64,000 bases of DNA from Lachnospiraceae bacterium UBA7160 (GCA_002491565.1 DKWE01000045.1:4975-68974), one strand, 5' to 3'. Counted from the stretch's first letter, positions 25,049-34,499 are shown. Notes: a model not told the origin generated them from the sequence alone. Numbers and translations: made by a program.

Positions 25049-25752
25049 GGAACATCCTCTCCAAGTGCGCCGAGCGCCACCAGTTTCCGCTTTCCGTCCT
25101 TTCCGATATCCGCGTACAGCTCTCTGCGGTGGATCTCATAGGCAAACGGCTGAGCCTCAAGGCCCTGTGTGGCAAGATAGGCGTCCATCACGAGCTCCGG
25201 CTTCAGATTTGCCTCACTCCCCGCGGCAAGTTTGAAATAGACGGTTCCGGCATTCACATACATTTCATAGAGAAACGGACGGATATCGACCTCCCGTTCT
25301 CCTTTTTTCGTCTTCTTGATGACCGGAATGGACTGCTGCGCAAAAAAATGTGAGATATTGGACTGCCAGTCCAGCTTCGGGGCAAAACCCTTGCGGAAAC
25401 GCAGCTCATAGTCTGCTGCGGCCACCAGCGTCATGGCCTTGCTTCCCTTATCCTCCGGAATCTGCTTCCACTCGGTCACGGTTATCCCCTCTGCGCCCGC
25501 CTGGTTCAGACGGCGGATAGCTTCCTCGCTTGACATCGGTGTGCGCACCTCGATGTCCATATATTCACCGTCACTCGTCAGTCCGACACCAAGCGGCTGG
25601 GCAAACGACATGATCATATGCGGGCTCATGCCTTCGGTGAATGCGATGTCAATTCCGGCGCGCCGCATCGCTTTCTGGAAATACCGCATTACGTCCAGAT
25701 GCCCGATGAATTTCATAATTCCATACTTCGAAAATTTGACCCGTACTTTCAT
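25039..25752 (-). CDS. TIGR03936-type radical-SAM-associated protein (DUF2344)
   Basis: The 237-residue protein has the DUF2344 signature MKVRVKFSKYGIMKFIGHLD, then FTEGMSPHMIMSFAQPLGVG. It is always linked to, and in some genomes fused with, the radical-SAM enzyme encoded just upstream, so it is a likely partner or substrate-handling subunit. The biochemical role is not known to me. The ATG overlaps the upstream stop as ATGA and follows GGAGGGGAAGCG. Confidence 0.88.
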   Translation of the reverse strand: MKVRVKFSKYGIMKFIGHLDVMRYFQKAMRRAGIDIAFTEGMSPHMIMSFAQPLGVGLTSDGEYMDIEVRTPMSSEEAIRRLNQAGAEGITVTEWKQIPEDKGSKAMTLVAAADYELRFRKGFAPKLDWQSNISHFFAQQSIPVIKKTKKGEREVDIRPFLYEMYVNAGTVYFKLAAGSEANLKPELVMDAYLATQGLEAQPFAYEIHRRELYADIGKDGKRKLVALGALGEDVPCA

Positions 25753-27638
25753 TCCGCTTCCCCTCCCTGTGCGGCGCGCTGTTCCATACACACGCCGCTT
25801 TTATAGCGCGCAGCGCCACAACCGCTGCATTGCTGGCGGCAGTTCGGCGTCACCTCGGCGCGATGTGCCTTCTGCCACTCCCGCCACAGAAAGTTCTTCG
25901 TCACACCGATGTGAATGAAGTCCCAGGGGAAGATCTCATCCTCTGCGCGCTCCCGCAGCGTGTAGAAATCCAGGTCGACTCCCGCTGTCTGGAACGCCTG
26001 CAGCCAGCGCTCATAATTCCACTGTTCCGTCCACGCGTCAAACAGAGCACCCTGCCGGTATGCCTCTTTGATCACCGCGCCAATCCGGCGGTCTCCGCGC
26101 GCAAATACACCTTCCAGCACCGTCTCATCTGCCTGGTGCCAGTTGTACCGGATGCTTTTCTGGTTCTTCATCGCCTTGATCTCGTGATTGACCGTCTTTG
26201 CAAAGCCGAGATAATCGCCGGGCGTGTACATCCGCGCCCACTGAAACGGTGTAAATGGCTTTGGCACAAAAAACGAGGTGCTGACTGTGATCTGGCACCG
26301 GCCCTGGCGCTGGTCTTTTGGAACCTCTTCGTAGTATGTGGCAGCAATCTTCTCCGCCAGATGTGCGATGTCCTTCCGGTCCGCTTCCTCCTCAAGCGGA
26401 AGCCCCAGCATGAAATAAAGCTTGACCTTGTTCCAGCCGCCGTGGAAGGCTTCTGCTGCACCTTCCAGAATGACCTCCTCTGTCAGTCCTTTATTGATGA
26501 CATCGCGCATGCGCTGCGAGCCGGCCTCCGGAGCGAAGGTCAGGCTGCTTTTTTTGACATCCTGTACCTTGCTCATGACATCCAGGGAGAAAGCGTCGAT
26601 CCGAAGTGAGGGCAGACAAATATTGATATTCCGCCCCTGAAACTCATCGATCAGATAGGTGACAATCCCTGCAAGATCCGAGTAATCGCTGGAGCTTAAG
26701 GAACTCAGGGAAATTTCTTCATGTCCCGTGTTCTCCAGCATCCGGGAAGCGTGCTGCTTCAAAACCTCCAGACTGCGCTCCCGTGTCGGGCGGTAGAGCA
26801 TTCCTGCCTGGCAGAAACGGCAGCCACGGATGCAGCCGCGCTGGATTTCCAGTACCACACGGTCCTGTGTCACCTTAATATAGGGAACCACCGGCGCTTC
26901 CGGATAGGGCGCGTTCGTCATATCCGACTGCACCTGCTTCTCAATCACAGAGGGAATCCCATCCTCTGTCGGCGTAAAGGAAGCGATGGTCCCGTCCTCG
27001 CGATAGGTTGTCTCATAAAACAGGGGTGCGTAAATCCCCGGAATCTGCGCAGCACGGCGCAGGAACTCCCGCCGGGAGACTGCTTCCTTCCTGCAGGTCT
27101 TGTAAAGCTCCAGCAGGTCATCGTAGACGGTCTCCCCTTCCCCGATATAGAACAGATCGAAAAATTCCGCGATCGGCTCCGGATTGTATGCACACGGGCC
27201 TCCGCCGATCACAATGGGACACCCCCAGTCGCGCTCAGACGCTTCCAATGGGATACCAGACAGATCCAGAATCTGCAGGATATTCGTGTAACACATTTCA
27301 TACTGGAGCGTAATGCCAAGGAAATCAAAATCACGGATGGGATCCTGCGACTCCAGTGCGAACAGCGGAATGTGGCGCTCTCGCATCACGCGGTCGAGAT
27401 CGACCCACGGTGAGTAGACACGCTCACACCAGACATCTTCCCTCTGGTTGAACATATCATAGAGAATCTGGATGCCGAGATGCGACATGCCGATCTCGTA
27501 CACGTCCGGGAAACACATCGCAAAGCGGACAGCGACCTTTTGTGCATCTTTATAGACTGCGTTTACCTCTCCGCCAATGTAGCGGGCAGGCTTTTCGATG
27601 CTGAGTAATAATTCATCAGATAGTGCTAGTTTTCGCAT
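25749..27638 (-). CDS. TIGR03960-type B12-binding-domain radical SAM protein
   Basis: The 629-residue protein has an N-terminal cobalamin-binding-like Rossmann region (about residues 25-170) and a radical-SAM barrel with the 4Fe-4S motif CIRGCRFC in VLEIQRGCIRGCRFCQAGML. Further family features are EISLSSLSSSDY and TFAPEAGSQRMRDVINKG. The last 70 residues carry more Cys (CRQQCSGCGAARYKSG), perhaps another cluster site. The physiological reaction of this conserved family is unknown to me. It is translationally coupled to the DUF2344 partner. Confidence 0.9.
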   Translation of the reverse strand: MRKLALSDELLLSIEKPARYIGGEVNAVYKDAQKVAVRFAMCFPDVYEIGMSHLGIQILYDMFNQREDVWCERVYSPWVDLDRVMRERHIPLFALESQDPIRDFDFLGITLQYEMCYTNILQILDLSGIPLEASERDWGCPIVIGGGPCAYNPEPIAEFFDLFYIGEGETVYDDLLELYKTCRKEAVSRREFLRRAAQIPGIYAPLFYETTYREDGTIASFTPTEDGIPSVIEKQVQSDMTNAPYPEAPVVPYIKVTQDRVVLEIQRGCIRGCRFCQAGMLYRPTRERSLEVLKQHASRMLENTGHEEISLSSLSSSDYSDLAGIVTYLIDEFQGRNINICLPSLRIDAFSLDVMSKVQDVKKSSLTFAPEAGSQRMRDVINKGLTEEVILEGAAEAFHGGWNKVKLYFMLGLPLEEEADRKDIAHLAEKIAATYYEEVPKDQRQGRCQITVSTSFFVPKPFTPFQWARMYTPGDYLGFAKTVNHEIKAMKNQKSIRYNWHQADETVLEGVFARGDRRIGAVIKEAYRQGALFDAWTEQWNYERWLQAFQTAGVDLDFYTLRERAEDEIFPWDFIHIGVTKNFLWREWQKAHRAEVTPNCRQQCSGCGAARYKSGVCMEQRAAQGGEAE

Positions 27639-27921
27639 TTTAGTACCTCTTGTTCTGCAGCGGTCTCAGGCAGACTGCCTGGCGCTTTCCTGTAAAAGAA
27701 CTGCGAAGGAACCACAAACGGGTGTAATCGCAGGCTTTTTTCATCATAGTACCTGCATCGGCAGGCAGGTATGTTTACTATAATTCTTTTGCAGAGTTCT
27801 GTCAAGAGAACCTTAACGCTTGCTTTTTCACTCAGATATGCTATTCTTATAGCGGCTGGCCTTCACACAGGCAAGCCACAATGCAAACATGTGATACTGC
27901 AGAGAAGGAGGATTTTTGAAA

Positions 27922-28716
27922 ATGAAAGTATATATCAGTGTGGATCTGGAGGGCGTGACAGGCTCGACCTCCTGGCAATCGACTAATTTAGGCGATATCG
28001 AGCACGCGGCCGTCGCCGCACAGATGAAGGCAGAGGCACTTGCAGCCGCGCAGGGCGCGGTAGAGGCCGGAGCGGACGAGGTGTACATCAAGGACGCCCA
28101 TGACAGTGGCCGGAATATTGATATCACTGGCTTCCCGAAGGAGTGCCGTTTCATCCGTGACTGGATGTTCAGCCCGGAATCAATGGTCGGCGGACTGACC
28201 GCTGACTTTGACGCGCTGCTCTTTGTAGGCTACCACAGCCCGGCAGGCTTCGACGGAAGCCCGCTCGCCCATACGATGAACCGCGGGAATAATTATGTGA
28301 AGCTGAATGGCGAGCTCTGTAGTGAATTTCTGATGCATGCGCTGTATGCGGCAGAACTGGGCGTTCCTTCGGTTTTCCTGAGCGGTGATGAGGCACTCTG
28401 CGGTCATGTACATACGTATGATCCGAACATCCGTACCGTTGCCGTCAAAAAAGGAATCGGTGCCGCGACCATCAGTATCACGCCGGAGGAAGCGTGCGCG
28501 CGCATCCGCGCCGGTGCAAAGGATGCCATCCTGAACCGCGCAGCGTGCCACCTTGCCGTTCCGGAATCGATTACGATGGAAATTAATTTCAAAGAGCACT
28601 ACCGCGCAAGACAGGCGGGCTTTTATCCGGGAGCCGTACAGACCGGCCCGCACACGGTCGAATTCAGCGGGAAAACCATGCTCGAAGTGATGACGGCACG
28701 GATGTTTATATTGTAA
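27922..28716 (+). CDS. M55-family D-aminopeptidase (DppA-like)
   Basis: The 264-residue zinc enzyme resembles B. subtilis DppA, which removes N-terminal D-residues and helps recycle cell-wall peptides. Metal-ligand motifs are visible: the opening VYISVDLEGVTG (Asp and Glu), DAHDSGRNID, GYHSPAG, HTMN and the later GDEALC. The start is ATG 27922 behind AAGGAGGA; an earlier in-frame TTG is rejected because it overlaps the spacer. It stands alone on the plus strand, divergent from the radical-SAM pair, with its own terminator. No dpp-type transporter adjoins it. Confidence 0.92.
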   Translation: MKVYISVDLEGVTGSTSWQSTNLGDIEHAAVAAQMKAEALAAAQGAVEAGADEVYIKDAHDSGRNIDITGFPKECRFIRDWMFSPESMVGGLTADFDALLFVGYHSPAGFDGSPLAHTMNRGNNYVKLNGELCSEFLMHALYAAELGVPSVFLSGDEALCGHVHTYDPNIRTVAVKKGIGAATISITPEEACARIRAGAKDAILNRAACHLAVPESITMEINFKEHYRARQAGFYPGAVQTGPHTVEFSGKTMLEVMTARMFIL

Positions 28717-28849
28717 ACGACTGCTCCATATTCCTTGGATACTCTGATTCCGGTCGGGCTTTCCGTCTTCATGATCCGGTTCTCCGACCTGTTAAAATAA
28801 AACTGCAAATTCCTGATTATACTCGAATCAGAGCACAGCAAAGAATCTA

Positions 28850-28910
28850 AAAGCGGCACACGCTGCGCGATGCCCGCCTAGCTATGTCGCGTCGTGTACC
28901 GCTTTCTTTT
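28850..28910 (+). terminator. terminator of the D-aminopeptidase gene
   Basis: AAAGCGG, ACACG and GCGCGA pair in turn with TCGCG, CGTGT and CCGCTTT, with single-base interruptions and a 16-base loop, followed by CTTTT. Nothing else was found in the 299-base stretch to 29015. Confidence 0.8.
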
Positions 28911-29015
28911 GATTTTACAGCGCTCTTGGTCCTGCAGTCTGATCCAAGATAAACCAGAATTTCGCCATTTGCGCAAGCGTACGTTTGTGAGCGCCTAAGC
29001 AATTGAAGAGGAATC

Positions 29016-30302
29016 TTATCTCCGCGCCAGCTCCTTTGTGATGTCTTCCCAGGTCACACCCTTTTCCGCCATCAGGACCATGACATGATAGAGGAAGTCG
29101 GAAATTTCATACTTCACTTCCTCCGGATCCGGGTTTTTGGCAGCGATGACAATTTCTGTTGCCTCCTCCCCGACTTTTTTCAGAATTTTATCAATGCCCT
29201 TGTCGAACAGATAGTTTGTGTAGGATCCCTCCTTCGGATGTACCTTGCGGTCCTGGATCACATCGTAAACCTCCTCGAAGACTTTCAGCGGGTTGGTTTC
29301 ATCGTACTCTTTTTTCAGAAGCGTGCGGTAGAAGCAGCTTCGGTTTCCGGTGTGGCAGGCCGCTCCAATCTGATGAACCTTTGCGAGCAATGTGTCATTG
29401 TCGCAGTCAAGCCGCAGCTCCTTCAGATACTGGAAATGGCCGGAGGTCAGCCCTTTGATCCACAGCTCCTGCCTGCTGCGGCTCCAGTAAGTCATACGGC
29501 CGGTACGAATCGTCTGGAAAAACGCTTCCTCATTCATATAAGCGACCATCAGAACCTCTTCGGTCTTGTAGTCCTGTACGACCACCGGTACCAGACCGTC
29601 ACTGTTTGGAATAAAGATATCCCAGGTGACAGAAACTTCGAAGGTGTTCACTGCAATGCCTGCGTCTTTCAGCCAATGCTTCAGCTCCATGAAATCAAAC
29701 TCCGCAGCAGTAAACCAGTCTGCACAGACACCGGAGACATTTGGCAGAGAAAGTGCTGCCTGCACCGCCGCCTGCACATCCTCTTTCGCCTGCATTGCAG
29801 CACAGCCGGAGAACGGGTCTGTCAGAACCGCCACAAGCTCCGGCAGCTCCTCTTCCGCTGCCGTTTTCACAAAGGCTGTACCTGCAAGGGACACAATTCC
29901 ACCGAGCAGCGGACCATGGCTTTTCGCTTCTTCCATCTCTGCTTCTGTCTTAACGCACGCAAGAATTTTTTCTCTTCCAAAGCGGGAAGACACTTCATGC
30001 GTCAGCTCTATATTTTCTTCCTTTGCATAGTTTAAAAATACCTTGCGGCAGCCGGCGTAGAGCAGCTTTTTCACATCCTCCATGCGCCGTATGTTTCCGC
30101 CCCCGTAGATCGGGATATCAACCGCGCGCGCGAGCTCCTTGATCGCGGCAATGGAACGGTCATGCTCTGCATCCTTATCTGACAAGTCAAAAAACAGGAT
30201 CGCGTCCGCGCCGGAATTTCCGCACCGCACCGCAAGCTCTTTTGCGCTCACTGTGTTTGTCTCTTTACTTGTTATTGGTATAATAATTTCTTTCTGTGTC
30301 AT
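29016..30302 (-). CDS. hisI: HisIE with degenerate HisA/HisF-like N-terminal domain
   Basis: The 428-residue protein has three parts. Residues about 1-215 resemble the HisA/HisF barrel: AKELAVRCGNSGADAILFFD, the phosphate-binding IYGGGNIRRMEDVKKLL and an end like HisF (GVCADWFTAAEFDFMELKHW). The catalytic Asp positions appear lost (IIIPITSKE where LDVKDGR is expected, ILACVK where VAID is expected). Residues about 222-325 are HisI (phosphoribosyl-AMP cyclohydrolase) with DCDNDTLLAKVHQIGAACHTG and RSCFY. About 340-428 are HisE (phosphoribosyl-ATP pyrophosphatase) with KVGEEATEIVIAAK. It performs steps 2 and 3 of histidine synthesis and ends the his operon. The start is ATG 30302 behind GGAAAGGAC. 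Confidence 0.88.
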   Translation of the reverse strand: MTQKEIIIPITSKETNTVSAKELAVRCGNSGADAILFFDLSDKDAEHDRSIAAIKELARAVDIPIYGGGNIRRMEDVKKLLYAGCRKVFLNYAKEENIELTHEVSSRFGREKILACVKTEAEMEEAKSHGPLLGGIVSLAGTAFVKTAAEEELPELVAVLTDPFSGCAAMQAKEDVQAAVQAALSLPNVSGVCADWFTAAEFDFMELKHWLKDAGIAVNTFEVSVTWDIFIPNSDGLVPVVVQDYKTEEVLMVAYMNEEAFFQTIRTGRMTYWSRSRQELWIKGLTSGHFQYLKELRLDCDNDTLLAKVHQIGAACHTGNRSCFYRTLLKKEYDETNPLKVFEEVYDVIQDRKVHPKEGSYTNYLFDKGIDKILKKVGEEATEIVIAAKNPDPEEVKYEISDFLYHVMVLMAEKGVTWEDITKELARR

Positions 30303-30424
30303 AATGTCCTTTCCATAGAACTGCACCGCTATGCGGCATCCATTATCCCGAGCGGCATACACATAAATCTCATCACCAAAGATGATTTTCCTAGATTTCT
30401 GTCAATAATACGCGCTCCTGTCCT

Positions 30425-31015
30425 CTACAGGGTTCCCTTTGTGGACAGAACGCCTGCCACACGCGGATCCAGGCTGACCGCCTCGTCCAGCGCCTTCGCA
30501 AATGCCTTGAACATGCCTTCCGCCATATGATGGTGATTGCCGGGATTCAGCATCTGGAAATGCAGATTCATTGCCGCAGAGTAGGAGACGGCATAGAAAA
30601 ATTCCTTTACCATCTCCGTATCCATCCCCCCGATCCGTTCTGCCGTAAACACTGCGTTCGACTGGTAATAGGGACGCCCGCCCAGATCCACGGCACAGAG
30701 CACCAGCACCTCATCCATCGGCAGAATCTGGCTCCCGAACCGCCGGATGCCGCACTTATCACCGACTGCCTCGCGGATGGCCTGCCCCAGCACAATGCCG
30801 GTATCTTCGATGGTATGGTGGCAGTCGACCTCCAGATCGCCCGTTACCTCTGCCTCCAGATCAAAAAATCCATGGCGCGCAAACCCATTCAGCATATGGT
30901 CAAAAAAGCCAATCCCGGTGTGAATCTGTGCCTGTCCCGTGCCGTCCAGATCCAACCGGATGCGGATCTGCGTCTCCTTTGTGACACGGTTCACTTCAGC
31001 GATACGATGTTCCAT
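30425..31015 (-). CDS. hisB: imidazoleglycerol-phosphate dehydratase
   Basis: This 196-residue monofunctional HisB lacks a phosphatase domain. Metal-binding signatures are GIGFFDHMLNGFARHG, DCHHTIEDTGIVLGQA and GNHHHMAEGMFKAFAK. It dehydrates imidazole-glycerol phosphate to imidazole-acetol phosphate. It begins six bases after hisD with GGAGGAA overlapping the hisD end, so it is in the same operon. Confidence 0.96.
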   Translation of the reverse strand: MEHRIAEVNRVTKETQIRIRLDLDGTGQAQIHTGIGFFDHMLNGFARHGFFDLEAEVTGDLEVDCHHTIEDTGIVLGQAIREAVGDKCGIRRFGSQILPMDEVLVLCAVDLGGRPYYQSNAVFTAERIGGMDTEMVKEFFYAVSYSAAMNLHFQMLNPGNHHHMAEGMFKAFAKALDEAVSLDPRVAGVLSTKGTL

Positions 31016-31020
31016 AGCTG

Positions 31021-32316
31021 TTATTCCTCCTCAAAACGAACACGGATTGAATTTGCGTGTGCCGTCAGCTTTTCCGCATTCGCAAACGCGATGATATCCG
31101 GATGAATCGGTTCCAGCGCCTCTCTGGAATAGTAGACAATACTGGATTTTTTGATAAAGTCATCGACAGAAAGCGCGGAGAAAAACTTTGCGGTCCCATT
31201 CGTCGGAAGCACGTGGTTCGGTCCTGCGAAATAATCTCCAAGCGGTTCGCTGCTGTACGGGCCAAGGAAGATTGCGCCTGCGTTACGGATCTTCGTCATG
31301 ACCTCAAACGGATTCGCCGTGACGATTTCCAGGTGCTCGGACGCGATCTCATTGACCGCATGGATGGCGTCCTCCATCGTATCTGCCAGCAGTACAAAGC
31401 CATACTGCTCCAGCGATTTGCGGATAATGTCTGCGCGGGAAAGCGTCTGGAGAAATCCTTCGATCTCCTGCTTCACTGCGTCTGCAAGTGCCTCGCTCGT
31501 CGTCACCAGAATCGCGGAGGCCATCTCATCGTGCTCAGCCTGAGACAGCAGGTCCGCTGCCACGTAGCGCGGATTCGCTGTCTCATCCGCCAGTACAAGA
31601 ATTTCGCTCGGGCCTGCTACAGAATCAATGCTGACATGGCCGTAAACCGCACGCTTGGCAAGCGCCACATAAATATTGCCCGGGCCTGTGATCTTGTCTG
31701 CTTTTGGGATGCTTTCGGTACCGTATGCGAGCGCAGCAATCGCCTGTGCCCCGCCTACCTTATAGATCTCGTCTGTACCGGCCTCATGTGCCGCAACAAG
31801 TGTGGACGCCGGTATCTTCCCGTCTCTGCCCGGAGGCGTCGTCATGACAATCCGACCGACACCTGCCACCTTCGCCGGAACCACATTCATCAGCACCGAA
31901 GACGGATAAACTGCCTTCCCGCCCGGCACATAGACACCGACGGTCTGAAGCGGTGTAATCTTCTGTCCCAGAATGGTGCCATTCTCGGTTGTATCAAACC
32001 AGCTGTATTTTTTCTGTTTTTCGTGATAGCTGCGGATATTGACGAGCGACTTCCGGATCACATCCAGAAGCTGAGGTTCTACCTGCTCATACGCCTCCTG
32101 AATCTCCTCCTCTGTCACACGGATCGTGGAGGCATCAATGCTCGCCCCGTCAAACTGTGCCGTGTAGGCGAAAAGCGCCTCATCGCCGCGTGCGCGTACT
32201 TCCTCGATAATCGACTGCACCCGCTCCTCGTAGCCGCCATACTGATTCGGGCTGCGCTTCAGCAGGTGCTCCAGCAGCTGTTGCCGGGTTTCCTTCGTTA
32301 ATCTGATTGTCTTCAT
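31021..32316 (-). CDS. hisD: histidinol dehydrogenase
   Basis: The 431-residue zinc enzyme oxidises histidinol to histidine in the last two steps of the pathway. Features are YVPGGKAVYPSSVLMN, the NAD region around PGNIYVALAKR, GPSEILVLAD, and the SQAEHDE and later HLEI zinc/catalytic His regions. The start is ATG 32316 behind AAAGGGAG; the longer open frame adds 14 non-conserved codons. The gap to hisG contains a hairpin and a dispersed repeat. Confidence 0.96.
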   Translation of the reverse strand: MKTIRLTKETRQQLLEHLLKRSPNQYGGYEERVQSIIEEVRARGDEALFAYTAQFDGASIDASTIRVTEEEIQEAYEQVEPQLLDVIRKSLVNIRSYHEKQKKYSWFDTTENGTILGQKITPLQTVGVYVPGGKAVYPSSVLMNVVPAKVAGVGRIVMTTPPGRDGKIPASTLVAAHEAGTDEIYKVGGAQAIAALAYGTESIPKADKITGPGNIYVALAKRAVYGHVSIDSVAGPSEILVLADETANPRYVAADLLSQAEHDEMASAILVTTSEALADAVKQEIEGFLQTLSRADIIRKSLEQYGFVLLADTMEDAIHAVNEIASEHLEIVTANPFEVMTKIRNAGAIFLGPYSSEPLGDYFAGPNHVLPTNGTAKFFSALSVDDFIKKSSIVYYSREALEPIHPDIIAFANAEKLTAHANSIRVRFEEE

Positions 32317-32400
32317 GATGTTTTCTGCTCCCTTTCCTTTTCCCATACCCATTCTCATCCCACGGTGATTCGTTCGTATCTGCTCAGTACCCTCACAGAT

Positions 32401-32450
32401 ACGAGCAAAAATCCATGAAACTCACCTTCGGTGATGGGATTTTTGCTTGT
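32401..32450. terminator. hairpin between hisG and hisD
   Basis: ACGAGCAAAAATCC pairs with GGATTTTTGCTTGT (14 pairs, one G-T), and inside it TCACC-TTC-GGTGA makes a second stem. It interrupts the otherwise tight his operon and is followed on the plus strand by a dispersed repeat. A minus-strand U-tail is poor, so it may attenuate or stabilise rather than fully terminate. Confidence 0.5.
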
Positions 32451-32456
32451 ATAAAT

Positions 32457-32481
32457 GCATGAAAACGCCTCGCGGGATAGT
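32457..32481 (+). repeat. dispersed repeat, copy B
   Basis: GCATGAAAACGCCTCGCGGGA then TAGT. It matches 23 of 25 bases of the copy upstream of rpmB (56130-56154), and both are preceded by GGGATTTT(T/C)GC. It lies between hisG and hisD, within 15 bases of the hisG stop. Confidence 0.65.
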
Positions 32482-32492
32482 CCGCTGAACAG

Positions 32493-33140
32493 CTACATTT
32501 GCTCATTTAGAGCACCAAGCAGCCACGAAATCCGCTCCTGCTCCATCCGCATGCTGACCGGATTCACAACGACACGCGCAGAGAGCGGGCAGACCTCCTC
32601 CAGCACAGTCAGGCCATTCTCCCGCAGCGTAGAGCCGGTCTCAACAATATCGACAATGACCTCTGAGAGTCCCACGATCGGAGCCAGCTCAATGGAACCG
32701 TTCAGCTTGATAATTTCCACTGTCTGGTTGCGTTGATTGTAAAAATAATCCTTCGCGATGTTCGGATACTTCGTCGCCACGCGGATCTGCTGCTGTCCAT
32801 TGAGCAGAGCACGCGCCTGCTCCGGTCCGCAGACACACATCCGGCATTTTCCAAAGCCGAGATCCAGCACCTCGTAGATCTTCCGCCCCTCCTCCAGGAT
32901 CGTGTCCCGGCCTACTACGCCGATATCTGCAGCGCCGTACTCTACATACGTCGGGACATCCGGTCCCTTCGCAAGAAAGAAGCGAAGCTTCCGCTCCTCG
33001 TTTACAAATATCAGTTTCCGCGAATCCGGATCCTTCATTTCCTCACAGGTAATCCCAACCTGCTCCAAAAGCTCCAGCGTCTGTTTCGCAAGCCGCCCCT
33101 TTGTGAGGGCGAACGTCAGGTATCTCGTTTCATTTTCCAT
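32493..33140 (-). CDS. hisG: ATP phosphoribosyltransferase catalytic subunit (short form)
   Basis: The 215-residue short-form HisG joins ATP and PRPP in the first step of histidine synthesis and needs HisZ. Visible motifs are TFALTKGRLAKQTLELL, the PRPP-loop region LAPIVGLSEVIVDIVETG and VATKYPNIAKDYF. It lacks the C-terminal regulatory domain of long HisG, which agrees with hisZ lying just upstream. Confidence 0.96.
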   Translation of the reverse strand: MENETRYLTFALTKGRLAKQTLELLEQVGITCEEMKDPDSRKLIFVNEERKLRFFLAKGPDVPTYVEYGAADIGVVGRDTILEEGRKIYEVLDLGFGKCRMCVCGPEQARALLNGQQQIRVATKYPNIAKDYFYNQRNQTVEIIKLNGSIELAPIVGLSEVIVDIVETGSTLRENGLTVLEEVCPLSARVVVNPVSMRMEQERISWLLGALNEQM

Positions 33141-33228
33141 TCCGTTGCTTCCTTATCTGATTTATTCCCGCAGACGGCGAGCCTGCAAAGATGTAAATAT
33201 CCCATCAGCTACCATGCTTTTAATTTGC

Positions 33229-34410
33229 TTATATTAGTTCCACGACGAGTGCGCAATGCTCAGCCTGTGCGTAAGCACGGCAGTCCTCGCGCGTCCGGTT
33301 CTCATCAACGCGAACCAGCTCGACACAGATGCCGCGTCCGCGCAGCTCCTGCGCCTTTGAGATAGCGTCCGCCAGCTTTTCCTTCGCATAGAAAATCATG
33401 CAGCGGGTCTCCGTGTTCTCCTGGATGATTTTCTGGCGTGTCAGGGCATTCTGGAGCTGGTCGATCACCGCAACAAACCCAACTGCCGGAGCGTCCGTGC
33501 CGAACTTCGCAAGCAGGCGATCGTAGCGCCCGCCTTTGATGACCGCATCTCCGGTGCCGAACGTATACCCGCGGAACAAAATACCCGTATAGTACTTGTA
33601 GCCACTCAGCATGCCCAGATCAAAGGTCACATACTGCTCTACCTGATACTGTTCCAGAATAGCACGGATCTGCTCCAGCCGCGCAACAGCCGCACGCGCT
33701 CCCGGATTTTCTGTCATCGTTTCCGCGCGCACAAGTGCATCCTTTGCACCGAACAGACTGGTCAGCGAGTTGAATACTGCCTTCAGGTCCTCATTCACGG
33801 CCTGTCCTGCCAGCAGCTTCTCCACACCAAAGGTATTCTTATTCTTAATCAGCTGCTTCAGCTCTGCTATCGTCGCCTCGTCAAACCCTGCCTCCTGCAC
33901 CAGAGACTGAAAGAAGCCAACATGCCCCAGAATAATCTGAAACTCCTTCAGCCCGGCAGCAAGCAGCATTCGCACAACAACCGCGATCGCCTCCGCATCT
34001 GCGTCTGCACTGCCTTCCCCAATCAGCTCCCCGCCGATCTGCGTGGTCTCTTTGGGGCGTCCCTGATAGCTGGATTGATTGATGAACGCATTTCCAAGGT
34101 AGGTCAGCCGCACCGGAACCGGACTCCCGAGAAGGTAACGGGAAGCCGCCCGCGCGATGGACGGCGTGAAATCGGGCCGGAGCACCAGCGTATTTCCTTC
34201 GCGGTCAAAAAACTTGTATAGCTCTCTCGATGGGATCGTGCCAATTTCCTTTCCAAACACATCAAAATACTCAAAGGTTGGCGTTTCGATATCGCGATAC
34301 CCGAAAGAGCGGATCACTGCATGCAGCTTGTCCTGCAGGGCAAGCTTTTGCTCGCATTCCCTCCCATAGCTGTCACGCACGCCCTCCGGGGTATGTAAAA
34401 TTTTCTGCAT
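33229..34410 (-). CDS. hisZ: ATP phosphoribosyltransferase regulatory subunit HisZ
   Basis: The 393-residue protein is a histidyl-tRNA-synthetase-like paralogue. It shows class II motif 2 (FFDREGNTLVLRPDFTPSIAR) and YYTGILFRGYTFG, but it is too short for a tRNA ligase and lies first in the his operon, so HisZ is preferred over HisS. It forms the octamer with HisG and mediates histidine feedback. The start is ATG 34410 behind GGAAAGGACG. A consensus promoter lies about 80 bases upstream with no obvious leader peptide or T-box. Confidence 0.93.
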   Translation of the reverse strand: MQKILHTPEGVRDSYGRECEQKLALQDKLHAVIRSFGYRDIETPTFEYFDVFGKEIGTIPSRELYKFFDREGNTLVLRPDFTPSIARAASRYLLGSPVPVRLTYLGNAFINQSSYQGRPKETTQIGGELIGEGSADADAEAIAVVVRMLLAAGLKEFQIILGHVGFFQSLVQEAGFDEATIAELKQLIKNKNTFGVEKLLAGQAVNEDLKAVFNSLTSLFGAKDALVRAETMTENPGARAAVARLEQIRAILEQYQVEQYVTFDLGMLSGYKYYTGILFRGYTFGTGDAVIKGGRYDRLLAKFGTDAPAVGFVAVIDQLQNALTRQKIIQENTETRCMIFYAKEKLADAISKAQELRGRGICVELVRVDENRTREDCRAYAQAEHCALVVELI

Positions 34411-34499
34411 GATCAATCGTCCTTTCCAGTGATGCACATAAGCATAGCGCTTTCACACATTACAGTGATAATTCGCTACCACATCGAATAACTCTGCAA

